IMG/VR virus record: IMGVR_UViG_3300043411_000267
Coordinates: 1 to 23,238 of that record
Length of the DNA: 23,238 nucleotides
Reading direction: 5' to 3' (one strand)
Origin: a virus
Shown: in pieces, positions 1-4,707 of the stretch
Position numbering within the stretch: the stretch's first letter is position 1
Layout: each line of letters opens with the position of its first letter
Notes under the pieces: model-generated
Database searches by the model: none
Told to the model about the DNA's origin: nothing
What the model saw: only the letters and a program-made list of their open reading frames with translations
Made by a program: the position numbers and the translations under genes

Positions 1-2
1 AC

Positions 3-137
3 ACATTTTATTGCAAAGAAGGATGGGTTGAGCTTATCGACAATTGGGACGACTTTTCATCAGTCTATTTTGATTCGCGTAACGTTCCGACACATTGGAT
101 GCCGCCACCACCAGCACCAGAGGGAGAGAAGAAATGA
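3..137 (+). CDS. C-terminal part of a DUF551-type phage protein (5' end outside window)
   Basis: An open frame enters from the left edge and ends at TGA 135-137. The last residues include THWMP followed by a proline run and PAPEGEKK. A terminal HWMP-proline segment is the usual ending of DUF551 proteins, small phage and prophage proteins of unknown function found in accessory regions of Gram-negative phages. Only about 44 residues are visible, so the family call rests on this ending. The final PAPEGE codons also form a purine-rich ribosome binding site for the next gene, whose ATG overlaps the stop (ATGA). The same ending recurs on several unrelated neighbours. Function unknown. Confidence 0.6.
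   Translation, partial: TFYCKEGWVELIDNWDDFSSVYFDSRNVPTHWMPPPPAPEGEKK
105..134 (+). repeat. Gene-end/RBS cassette, copy 1 (encodes PPAPEGEKK)
   Basis: The core CAGCACCAGAGGGAGAGAAG encodes the last residues of the upstream protein and supplies a strong GGGAG Shine-Dalgarno just before the next ATG. It is nearly identical to the stretch at 1366-1393 and related to those at 1672-1696, 2067-2086 and 2443-2467, and at 22581-22600 on the other strand. Confidence 0.85.
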
Positions 138-247
138 AATGCCCATTTAAAGAAAAATGCTCATGCGGTTCTGATGCTCAGTTGTGCTACTACGTTTTAC
201 CAAAGTATTCATTTTTTTGCTGGTCTTGCTTTAATAAGAGAAGCTAA
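134..247 (+). CDS. Cysteine-rich 37-aa protein, zinc-ribbon-like
   Basis: A 37-residue frame begins MKCPFKEKCSCG and ends in CFNKRS. Its ATG overlaps the upstream TGA, and the cassette at 105-134 provides a strong ribosome binding site, so this start is well supported despite the small size. Cysteines lie at 3, 9, 11, 18, 29 and 32, with a CxC pair and a CWSC pair, suggesting one small zinc-binding knuckle. It overlaps the next start by one base (TAATG), which implies translational coupling. I recognise no family. A role in binding nucleic acid or protein would be a guess from the cysteine spacing alone. Confidence 0.55.
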   Translation: MKCPFKEKCSCGSDAQLCYYVLPKYSFFCWSCFNKRS

Positions 248-432
248 TGATTCATTACCACGGATTACCGATAACTCCAGCAACAGCAGCAGTCCGAGCT
301 GTGTCAGGTGGTCATGCTTTTGTATCGTTTCGCCATGCCGACCAATTGTCAGCCGCTAAGGTTGTGAGTTTTGGCTTCCTAACTAACAGGAGAATAAATG
401 AGCAGACGATTACTGCACCACACAAAGCTTGA
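247..432 (+). pseudogene. Truncated N-terminus of a phage TGT/DpdA-like protein (remnant)
   Basis: The first 36 or so residues (MIHYHGLPITPATAAVRA then GGHAFVSFRHADQL) resemble the N-terminus of phage proteins of the tRNA-guanine transglycosylase / DpdA-like fold. These are normally about 250 residues or more and continue into a conserved LDNGAFSAW-type segment. Here that continuation is absent. The frame runs through CTTCCTAACTAA (375-386), a sequence also found at a true gene end at 645-656, and then out of frame into the next gene, stopping at 432. The catalytic part is therefore missing. I infer a deletion remnant that may still be translated as a 61-residue peptide. The family assignment is from memory of the N-terminal pattern. 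Confidence 0.5.
375..386 (+). repeat. 12-bp gene-end repeat CTTCCTAACTAA, copy 1
   Basis: The identical 12 bases occur at 645-656, where they hold the TAA stop of the 398-652 gene. Each copy is followed within 25 bases by a purine-rich ribosome binding site and an ATGAG start. Copy 1 lies at the point where the TGT-like similarity is lost, so it is a plausible deletion or recombination joint. Confidence 0.6.
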
Positions 433-652
433 AGATTTTAAAGCGTGGCTAACAACTAAAGGCATCGCGCACCGCGAAGGCCGTGACGAGAATCAAGTAT
501 TGCAGGTAAATAAGGGCAATCACTGGCTTGCTATCTATGAGCGTTACGAGATCAAGAGTGATTACACGGTAAAGCTAAAAGTTCACCTAACCAATGACAA
601 GAGACTTGACAGCCTTGTTGGTGAATTTTGCAGAGATCGTAAGCCTTCCTAA
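398..652 (+). CDS. Small conserved phage protein of unknown function (84 aa)
   Basis: An 84-residue protein starting MSRRLLHHTKLEDFKAWL, with AGGAG seven bases before the ATG. The pattern LLHHTK, then a short helix, then VLQVNKGNHWLAIYERY is a type I have seen in small hypothetical phage and prophage proteins, but no function is attached to it. It is basic at both ends and shows no membrane segment or cysteine cluster. It starts inside the tail of the TGT-like remnant in another frame. Its stop lies in a CTTCCTAACTAA repeat. Probably a genuine gene; function unknown. Confidence 0.65.
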   Translation: MSRRLLHHTKLEDFKAWLTTKGIAHREGRDENQVLQVNKGNHWLAIYERYEIKSDYTVKLKVHLTNDKRLDSLVGEFCRDRKPS

Positions 653-656
653 CTAA
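645..656 (+). repeat. 12-bp gene-end repeat CTTCCTAACTAA, copy 2
   Basis: It holds the TAA stop of the 398-652 gene and is followed by GAGAGAGAAGA, the ribosome binding site of the 670 gene. It is identical to 375-386. Confidence 0.6.
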
Positions 657-669
657 TTGAGAGAGAAGA

Positions 670-1080
670 ATGAGTGCTGAAGACAGCGAAAGATGCAAAT
701 GCACATTGCGCGAATCATTATTAGGTGATGGGTGCAAGATGTGTAAGCCGTACTTACATATTGAAAAATTAGAATCGACACTTGAAAATGCTGAAGGCGA
801 AATCACGAATTTAGAGATTCGCATTACACAGCTAGAGGATGATCTAGCAGCAGCAAAGCTTTCAGATCGTGATAAAGAGGATTTGGAGATAGGAAAGCAA
901 ATTCGACGCGCAGCAGCATGTTTACCAGATTATTTCGACATAAAAATTCATGTTGAAAATGGCTTTGCAGGAGTGACTTTAATTGATAAAAAAGGCAACT
1001 GCCGCGATTTTGATTTTGAAGAACATCTTAGTTCTGCCATTTCAGAAGCCATTGACGCAGCAATTAAGGAGCAGCAATGA
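670..1080 (+). CDS. Zinc-knuckle and coiled-coil phage protein (136 aa)
   Basis: The N-terminus holds two cysteine pairs (C9/C11 and C22/C25, CKC and CKMC), a likely zinc knuckle. Residues about 31-64 form a clear heptad-type coiled coil (IEKLESTLEN, then ITNLEIRITQLEDDL). The C-terminal part is a mixed alpha/beta segment rich in charged residues. GAGAGAGAAG precedes the ATG. The stop overlaps the next ATG (ATGA), indicating coupling. Short coiled-coil proteins of this type are frequent in lambdoid accessory regions (Ea22-like), but I cannot name a function. No membrane segment or signal peptide is present. Confidence 0.65.
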   Translation: MSAEDSERCKCTLRESLLGDGCKMCKPYLHIEKLESTLENAEGEITNLEIRITQLEDDLAAAKLSDRDKEDLEIGKQIRRAAACLPDYFDIKIHVENGFAGVTLIDKKGNCRDFDFEEHLSSAISEAIDAAIKEQQ

Positions 1081-1397
1081 ATAACATAGAAGATATGCAA
1101 AAATCGTTTGAAGGTCAAAAATTCAAAGTTTTCAGCCCATTCAAGTGTGACATATCAAAAAATGAAGACGGTAATTATGTGGATGACACAACGATTTTTG
1201 CCTTTGCGTGGTTTTGCCGTGGGATAGCATCACAGGCACAGCGAGAGCCTATGAAATTATTTGCTTACATGGAAGACGTAGAAGATTTGCGAGACGGCAA
1301 AGATGTTATTCGCCTTTACAAGCACAAGGCCGCAGTGCTTGACCCTGTAGAAGTCAGAATTTTACTACCACCAGCACCAGAGGGAGAGAAGGAATGA
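1077..1397 (+). CDS. Mosaic phage accessory protein with ASQAQ-EP linker and PAPEGE tail (106 aa)
   Basis: Three parts can be read. Residues 1-50 are an N-terminal module ending in AFAWFCRGI. Residues 51-58 are the linker ASQAQREP. The rest is a variable segment ending LLPPAPEGEKE. The linker DNA (AGCATCACAGGCACA, 1226-1240) is identical to 2218-2232 in the otherwise different 2090-2473 gene. The tail is the cassette at 1366-1393, almost identical to that at 105-134. The protein therefore looks assembled from exchangeable pieces. Such proteins are common in accessory arms of Gram-negative phages and are of unknown function. Both ends overlap their neighbours by ATGA. Confidence 0.65.
   Translation: MNNIEDMQKSFEGQKFKVFSPFKCDISKNEDGNYVDDTTIFAFAWFCRGIASQAQREPMKLFAYMEDVEDLRDGKDVIRLYKHKAAVLDPVEVRILLPPAPEGEKE
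1226..1240 (+). repeat. Internal joint repeat AGCATCACAGGCACA, copy 1
   Basis: Fifteen bases identical to 2218-2232. Both copies are in frame within genes and encode ASQAQ followed by R/K-E-P, between different N-terminal and C-terminal modules. Confidence 0.7.
1366..1393 (+). repeat. Gene-end/RBS cassette, copy 2 (encodes PPAPEGEKE)
   Basis: The stretch from ACCACCAGCACCAG through GAGAGAAG matches copy 1 over about 25 bases, whereas the genes carrying the two copies are otherwise unlike. It ends at the ATGA overlap with the 1394 gene. Confidence 0.85.
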
Positions 1398-1669
1398 ATG
1401 ACGACCAAATAGCCGTATGCCCTGAGTGCAGAAGCGACCAAGTGACTTCCGAGCATCATCAAGCGTTTCTGATTAACACTGGTGAGCATTATTGCCACAC
1501 GATGAAAACTCAAGATGCCGATTCACCTTCGAAGTGCCTTAAATGTAAATGGAAAGGCGAGCGTAGAAACCTTCTAGTGATGGACGACCCAAAAGCCAAG
1601 AAGAAAGAGGCTAAAGAGCGTGCGCAATACGAAAAGTTAAAAGCTAAATTTGAGGTCAATCATGACTAA
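1394..1669 (+). CDS. Zinc-ribbon protein with basic C-terminal helix (91 aa)
   Basis: Cysteines at 9, 12, 48 and 51 form CPEC and CLKC pairs, the classic arrangement of a four-cysteine zinc ribbon, with a histidine-bearing stretch between them. The C-terminal third (about 64-88) is a highly charged helix rich in Lys, Glu and Ala. This suggests a small nucleic-acid- or protein-binding factor, though the partner cannot be read from sequence. The start uses the cassette ribosome binding site and overlaps the previous stop. The protein ends FEVNHD, and the last bases form a 17-base repeat that also occurs at the end of the unrelated 2470-2745 gene. Confidence 0.65.
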   Translation: MNDDQIAVCPECRSDQVTSEHHQAFLINTGEHYCHTMKTQDADSPSKCLKCKWKGERRNLLVMDDPKAKKKEAKERAQYEKLKAKFEVNHD

Positions 1670-1671
1670 CA
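1655..1671 (+). repeat. 17-bp stop/start joint GTCAATCATGACTAACA, copy 1
   Basis: It encodes the terminal VNHD of the upstream zinc-ribbon protein and, in another frame, the start MTN of the next reading frame. It is identical to 2731-2747. Confidence 0.8.
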
Positions 1672-1694
1672 CACCAGAACCAGAGGGAGAGTAA
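1662..1694 (+). other. Ten-codon mini-ORF MTNTPEPEGE: fused start and end cassettes
   Basis: The ATG comes from the GTCAATCATGACTAACA joint. After three codons (MTN) the frame runs into CCAGAACCAGAGGGAGAGTAA, the gene-end cassette, and stops. The result is a reading frame with the start of one module and the end of another and nothing in between. Its last codons still supply the ribosome binding site for the 1697 gene. I read it as an emptied gene position; it may act only as a translational coupler. Confidence 0.55.
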
Positions 1695-1696
1695 AG
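1672..1696 (+). repeat. Gene-end/RBS cassette, copy 3 (encodes PEPEGE)
   Basis: CACCAGAACCAGAGGGAGAG matches the other copies apart from one substitution in the proline segment (GAA for GCA), and ends in TAA instead of continuing with AAG. It is followed by ATG at 1697. Confidence 0.75.
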
Positions 1697-2089
1697 ATGA
1701 TTCCAGTTGACCAAACTAAACTGTATTCAAAAGATGGGATACATAACGGAAACTGTCTTGCGGCATGTCTTGCATCACTACTCGAAATACCTCTTTGGAT
1801 GGTTCCGCCGTTTGAGGAAATGTTTGGGCGTGGAGACCATACGCCGCGAATGTTTGATTGGCTTGAGAAATTCTTTGGTCTTGATCTTGAATGGGTTGAA
1901 GGCCATCCAGTTGATAATCTGCCTGAATATTACATCGCATCAGGATTGTCACCTAGAGGCGTTCTACATGCAGTCATCTACAGCAAAGGGAAGCTTGTGC
2001 ATGACCCGCATTTCTCAAGAGCGGGAATTGCAGAGGTAGATTCTTGTAAGTATTTAGTTAAAGTTTCAGCACCAGAGGGAGAGAAGTAA
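1697..2089 (+). CDS. C39-like / papain-fold cysteine peptidase-like phage protein (130 aa)
   Basis: The N-terminal pattern MIPVDQTKLY, then NGNCLAACLASLLEIPLWMVP, is characteristic of small phage proteins with a C39-like papain-type fold. C20, at the start of the NCLAACLASLL helix, is in the nucleophile position. H91 (in VLHAVIY) and D103 (in VHDPH) are well placed for the His and Asp of the triad. Substrate and role in infection are unknown; possible roles include processing a phage or host protein or modifying a host enzyme. The tail VSAPEGEK is cassette copy 4. The start is supported by GGGAG eight bases upstream. The fold assignment is fairly good, the catalytic activity inferred. Confidence 0.65.
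   Translation: MIPVDQTKLYSKDGIHNGNCLAACLASLLEIPLWMVPPFEEMFGRGDHTPRMFDWLEKFFGLDLEWVEGHPVDNLPEYYIASGLSPRGVLHAVIYSKGKLVHDPHFSRAGIAEVDSCKYLVKVSAPEGEK
2067..2086 (+). repeat. Gene-end/RBS cassette, copy 4 (encodes APEGEK)
   Basis: CAGCACCAGAGGGAGAGAAG is identical to the core of copies 1 and 2. It is followed by TAA and directly by the ATG of the 2090 gene. Confidence 0.85.
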
Positions 2090-2473
2090 ATGAACGAGAG
2101 AGAAGCGTTTGAAGCGTGGGCAGAACCAGAACTTTACGCATTGGATAAGCGAGAAGGTGGCGACATATATAGAAACGTCATTACCCGTAATGCTTGGATT
2201 GGTTGGCAAGCAGCCCTAGCATCACAGGCACAAAAGGAGCCAACAAACCTTCATTGTGGTCATTTCATTGGCACTGGAAAAGGTTTGTGCGATATGTGTG
2301 CAAACGGAAACTATCAAGAATGCCGATTTACTACAGCACAAGCACAGCCGCCCGAATACACCTTCGACCAACTGACTAAGATGCTTATGCAAGCCGCCAC
2401 GAAAGAAGGTTACAAAGTAACAATGAAAATCAAGTGGGCGCAACCACCATCACCAGAGGGAGAAAAGCTATGA
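2090..2473 (+). CDS. Mosaic phage accessory protein, AFEAW N-terminus and ASQAQ-EP linker (127 aa)
   Basis: The N-terminal module (MNEREAFEAWAEPE, then ITRNAWIGWQAAL) is a pattern common in accessory proteins of Gram-negative phages. It is followed by ASQAQKEP (44-51) from the 15-base joint shared with the 1077-1397 gene. The middle holds C56, C67, C70 and C78 (HCGHF, CDMC), a possible zinc site. The end is PPSPEGEKL, cassette copy 5. It is thus built like the 1077-1397 protein but with different modules. The start follows the previous TAA directly and uses the cassette ribosome binding site. It overlaps the next ATG by ATGA. Function unknown. Confidence 0.65.
   Translation: MNEREAFEAWAEPELYALDKREGGDIYRNVITRNAWIGWQAALASQAQKEPTNLHCGHFIGTGKGLCDMCANGNYQECRFTTAQAQPPEYTFDQLTKMLMQAATKEGYKVTMKIKWAQPPSPEGEKL
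2218..2232 (+). repeat. Internal joint repeat AGCATCACAGGCACA, copy 2
   Basis: Identical to 1226-1240 and in the same codon register (ASQAQ), linking unrelated flanking modules. Confidence 0.7.
2443..2467 (+). repeat. Gene-end/RBS cassette, copy 5 (encodes PPSPEGEK)
   Basis: ACCACCATCACCAGAGGGAG is close to copies 1 and 2, with an ATC-for-AGC change and AAAAG in place of GAGAAG. It supplies the ribosome binding site for the 2470 gene. Confidence 0.8.
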
Positions 2474-2745
2474 AGATCGGTAAAAAAGTATTCGTCTGCC
2501 ATGACGGTAAATGGGGTCGTCGCGTAGTTGGAACTGTGACAGCCACAAGAAACGGTCATCACATCAAGGTTAAGTTTCCGCACCCTAATCAAGAAGGTGA
2601 ACCAGATGTTGAATTTTGGGCTAGGGTCATTCCAAAAAACAGATGGAACGTAAAGCATTTTGGGGGATGGGCTGATTGTGATTGGTGGTGTCCTTGGTTC
2701 GCAGTTTATAGCTACAGCAAAAGGCAAGATGTCAATCATGACTAA
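2470..2745 (+). CDS. Small Trp-rich phage protein, SH3-like beta fold suspected (91 aa)
   Basis: I start at MKIGKKVFVCHDGKWG rather than at the earlier in-frame ATG (2434), because ATG 2470 sits just after the cassette ribosome binding site and overlaps the upstream stop (ATGA). The beginning resembles small SH3-type barrels: a GKKVFV strand, a turn with GKW, then RVVGTVTATRNGHHIKVKF. The rest is rich in Trp, Cys and Gly. No catalytic motif is evident. It ends QDVNHD, encoded by the 17-base joint shared with the zinc-ribbon gene at 1394-1669. Function unknown. Confidence 0.6.
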   Translation: MKIGKKVFVCHDGKWGRRVVGTVTATRNGHHIKVKFPHPNQEGEPDVEFWARVIPKNRWNVKHFGGWADCDWWCPWFAVYSYSKRQDVNHD

Positions 2746-2747
2746 CA
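2731..2747 (+). repeat. 17-bp stop/start joint GTCAATCATGACTAACA, copy 2
   Basis: Identical to 1655-1671. It encodes VNHD-stop for the upstream gene and MTN for the downstream gene in a shifted frame. Confidence 0.8.
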
Positions 2748-2926
2748 AAATGAGCAGAGCGAATAACACACGCACACTAACCTTTCCTGTTTTAACTAAG
2801 GTAAAGCGCATGTTTCGCAAGTGTCTTGGCAAGCAGCTTACAGATGATGATCGCGCAAGCGCAGCACAGTTTGATGTTGCAAAGGAAATTGAAAAAGCGG
2901 AAGAAATTAGAAAGGATCGGTTATGA
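2738..2926 (+). CDS. Small basic helical phage protein (62 aa)
   Basis: Chosen start MTNKMSRANNT lies in the 17-base joint and overlaps the upstream gene by eight bases. ATG 2750 (MSRANN) is an alternative. The frame extends upstream to 2660, but that part is antisense-like filler inside the 2470 gene. The protein is basic and mainly helical (KVKRMFRKCLGKQLTDDDRAS, then a charged EIEKAEEIRKDRL end), with no cysteine cluster or membrane segment. Its stop overlaps the next ATG. No family recognised. Confidence 0.55.
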   Translation: MTNKMSRANNTRTLTFPVLTKVKRMFRKCLGKQLTDDDRASAAQFDVAKEIEKAEEIRKDRL

Positions 2927-3387
2927 TTGAGATTAAACCAGTGACAGTAGAGCGATTTGATATGGGCGATTCATTCTACGGTCAGCCAGAAATGCAATCA
3001 TCTGAAACTGGCGATTATGTTGAGTTTGCAGCTTATGAAGCACTACAGAAAGAGAATGCCGCGCTGAAAGCAACAATCTCAAATCTGACAAAGGCTTACG
3101 AGCGAGAATCAAATGATTGTTTAAAGGCACTAGAAGAACGCGACTATTGGTATGAGAAAACCGATTCTCTAGCAGACAAGATAAGTGAGGTTTTTGACGT
3201 GCCAATCGGCGAGCATTCGAACATAAATTGTCCAATTGTTGAAGCGATGAAGATTCTTTGTGGCGAGTATGTTACTAAATTTGATAAAGAGAACGAAGCA
3301 CAGGCAAAGTGTATTGCAGAGCTTGAAGAACAATATTGGAATCAGTTAGTAAAAGTTGCAGTATCAAAGAATGGAGATAGCAAATGA
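2923..3387 (+). CDS. Coiled-coil accessory protein, Ea22-like organisation (154 aa)
   Basis: A short N-terminal segment leads to YVEFAAYEALQKENAALK, the entry into a coiled coil running to about residue 85. This arrangement is typical of Ea22-type and related accessory proteins of lambdoid phages, which are non-essential and of unknown function. A second, more globular part (FDVPIGEHSNINCPIVEAM, then KILCG) is followed by another coiled segment with KENEAQAKCIAELEEQY. No signal peptide is present. It overlaps both neighbours by ATGA, so it belongs to the same translationally coupled string. Confidence 0.6.
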   Translation: MIEIKPVTVERFDMGDSFYGQPEMQSSETGDYVEFAAYEALQKENAALKATISNLTKAYERESNDCLKALEERDYWYEKTDSLADKISEVFDVPIGEHSNINCPIVEAMKILCGEYVTKFDKENEAQAKCIAELEEQYWNQLVKVAVSKNGDSK

Positions 3388-3596
3388 ATGAACCAACACT
3401 ATTTTTACTCTACTCAGGAACAAGTGAGGATGGGCGAGGAAGCGCGAATTATGCTGGACGAACAACAGATAAAGCCAAGGCAAAGAAGCACTATGAAAAG
3501 TGCATCAAAAACCCCTACTCTACTGGTTATGTAGTTATCTTACAGGGTGATAAAAAATCACGCGCAGATTGGCTTACTGAATGGGATAAATTATGA
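3384..3596 (+). CDS. Small conserved phage protein, LYSGTSEDGRG type (70 aa)
   Basis: The sequence FLLYSGTSEDGRGSANYAGRTTDKAKAKKHYEKC, then NPYSTGYV, is a pattern I recognise from small hypothetical phage proteins, without any assigned role. It is basic and compact, with predicted strands alternating with one helix. The start follows a GGAGAT site nine bases upstream and overlaps the previous stop. Its own stop overlaps the next ATG (ATGA). A small soluble cytoplasmic protein; function unknown. Confidence 0.6.
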   Translation: MNEPTLFLLYSGTSEDGRGSANYAGRTTDKAKAKKHYEKCIKNPYSTGYVVILQGDKKSRADWLTEWDKL

Positions 3597-3859
3597 CACT
3601 ACGAACAATCACATTTGATGACAGCATTTATAAACTTGTGCCTAAAAAATCTACTGAGGAAATGGGACGCGCTCTCAATGCTGTTTTACACAAGCCGACA
3701 CATTCAAATGCGGCACGGCTTGAGTCTGACTGCTACCTTATCGATCTAGCTATCGCAGCAGCGCCAGAGTATCAAGACACCTGCAAATTCGATAGAGGCA
3801 TGTGTGGCATTAGAGGCTATTGCAAAGACTGTATTCAAGACACCAAGAAGGATGAATGA
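3593..3859 (+). CDS. Phage accessory protein with YKLVPxxxTEEM N-terminus and Cys-rich C-terminus (88 aa)
   Basis: The N-terminal YKLVPKKSTEEMGRAL and the later DLAIAAAPEYQD match a recurring pattern in small proteins of phage accessory regions, where a helix ends in an AAAP segment. Here this is followed by a cysteine-rich C-terminus (C64, C71, C77, C80) that could bind one zinc ion. This is another N-terminal-module plus variable-end arrangement like its neighbours. GGGATAAATT precedes the start, which overlaps the upstream stop. Its stop overlaps the 3856 ATG. Function unknown. Confidence 0.6.
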   Translation: MTLRTITFDDSIYKLVPKKSTEEMGRALNAVLHKPTHSNAARLESDCYLIDLAIAAAPEYQDTCKFDRGMCGIRGYCKDCIQDTKKDE

Positions 3860-4104
3860 TGAAGCTACTATTTCTAATTTTTTCTGTAGTTGCATTGGCC
3901 TCATGCTCGGATAATCGTGAACAATCTGCTTATGACAAGATGAAAAAGCCCACAGAAATTGTTACGTGCTACTTAAGCGACGGAAAACAAGTGTATAAAA
4001 AAGAGGCGATTTATACGACTTCATCTAGCGGGACAATTCATGTAAAGCTTCCAAATGGAAAAATAGATTATGTGCAAGGCAATTGCTTTGCTGAGCAGAT
4101 GTAG
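3856..4104 (+). CDS. Predicted phage-encoded lipoprotein (82 aa)
   Basis: A short hydrophobic N-terminus (MMKLLFLIFSVVALASC) ends in LASC, a good lipobox with the modified cysteine at residue 17, so the mature protein should be a 66-residue membrane-anchored lipoprotein. The mature part has two more cysteines (in VTCYL and GNCFAE) and beta-strand character. AAGAAGGATG supplies the ribosome binding site; ATG 3856 and 3859 are both possible starts. Phage lipoproteins made outside the lysis cassette often act in superinfection exclusion or other cell-surface change, but nothing here proves that. Confidence 0.65.
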   Translation: MMKLLFLIFSVVALASCSDNREQSAYDKMKKPTEIVTCYLSDGKQVYKKEAIYTTSSSGTIHVKLPNGKIDYVQGNCFAEQM

Positions 4105-4133
4105 TTACAAACTTTATAGAAACAGGATAGCCA

Positions 4134-4241
4134 ATGACCTACCTTAACCACATCATGTACATTGCAGCCGCTTTATGTGTGCTGATAGGCTTAAACGGAT
4201 TGGCGCTACTTGTTGAGCTTTGGAGAAAGGGGAAACTATGA
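4134..4241 (+). CDS. 35-aa single-span membrane peptide
   Basis: The frame MTYLNHIMYIAAALCV, then LIGLNGLALLVELWRKGKL, is hydrophobic throughout its middle (about residues 7-29) and ends in a positively charged tail, as expected for one membrane span with the C-terminus inside. AGGATA lies eight bases before the ATG. It follows the lipoprotein gene by 29 bases in the same direction. No family can be named at this length. Alternatively the frame could be fortuitous, but the ribosome binding site and clear hydrophobic pattern support it. Confidence 0.5.
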   Translation: MTYLNHIMYIAAALCVLIGLNGLALLVELWRKGKL

Positions 4242-4302
4242 AATAACTTTGTGTGTTATAGTTTTTTTGCTGTACTTTTGTTTTTAACTTTAAGGATTTA
4301 TC

Positions 4303-4707
4303 ATGAAAAAAATCATTTTTGCTGTATCTATGTTTTTGGCTTCTTTCTCTGCAATGGCTGCTTTGAATGAGTCTTTTGTATCATCTGACAACAAAGTATT
4401 CTCTTTGCATAACGTTCGCGAAGTCACGTTTCCAACTGGTCAAGTTGTATTGACGTTTGCCCAAGGCGATACAAGTGGCGCTTATTTGCAAGACGTTGGT
4501 GGTGGTACTCAGACTAAGATCAAGGGTTCCGCAGCGTTCACGCAATTCGTACAACTTGGCACTACAGGCCGCTATTTCAACGTGAAATATGCGCGTTATG
4601 TGACTTGCGATAGCTCAGGCACTAACATTGGCTGGACTAATGCAGGATCTCAGTCATTGAATGATGGCTGTCAGTTGTTTAACTCCATTAAGAACGTCAG
4701 CCAGTAA
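4303..4707 (+). CDS. Secreted/periplasmic orphan protein, candidate moron (134 aa)
   Basis: The N-terminus MKKIIFAVSMFLASFSAMA followed by A-L-N is a textbook Sec signal peptide with an AxA cleavage site after residue 19. The mature 115 residues look beta-rich, with Gly, Thr, Ser and aromatic residues and two cysteines (C102, C123) that could form a disulphide in the periplasm. AAGGA precedes the start. It is separated from the packed + arm by a 61-base AT-rich gap and ends exactly where the convergent late operon ends (4707/4708). I recognise no family. Its position and export signal suggest a moron acting on the cell envelope of a lysogen, but this is inference. Confidence 0.65.
   Translation: MKKIIFAVSMFLASFSAMAALNESFVSSDNKVFSLHNVREVTFPTGQVVLTFAQGDTSGAYLQDVGGGTQTKIKGSAAFTQFVQLGTTGRYFNVKYARYVTCDSSGTNIGWTNAGSQSLNDGCQLFNSIKNVSQ

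Noticed and set aside
1-4241. tRNA genes or a further regulatory RNA in the left arm
   Set aside because: I saw no cloverleaf-like arrangement or GTTCRA-type T-loop, and nearly all of the arm is occupied by overlapping coding frames.
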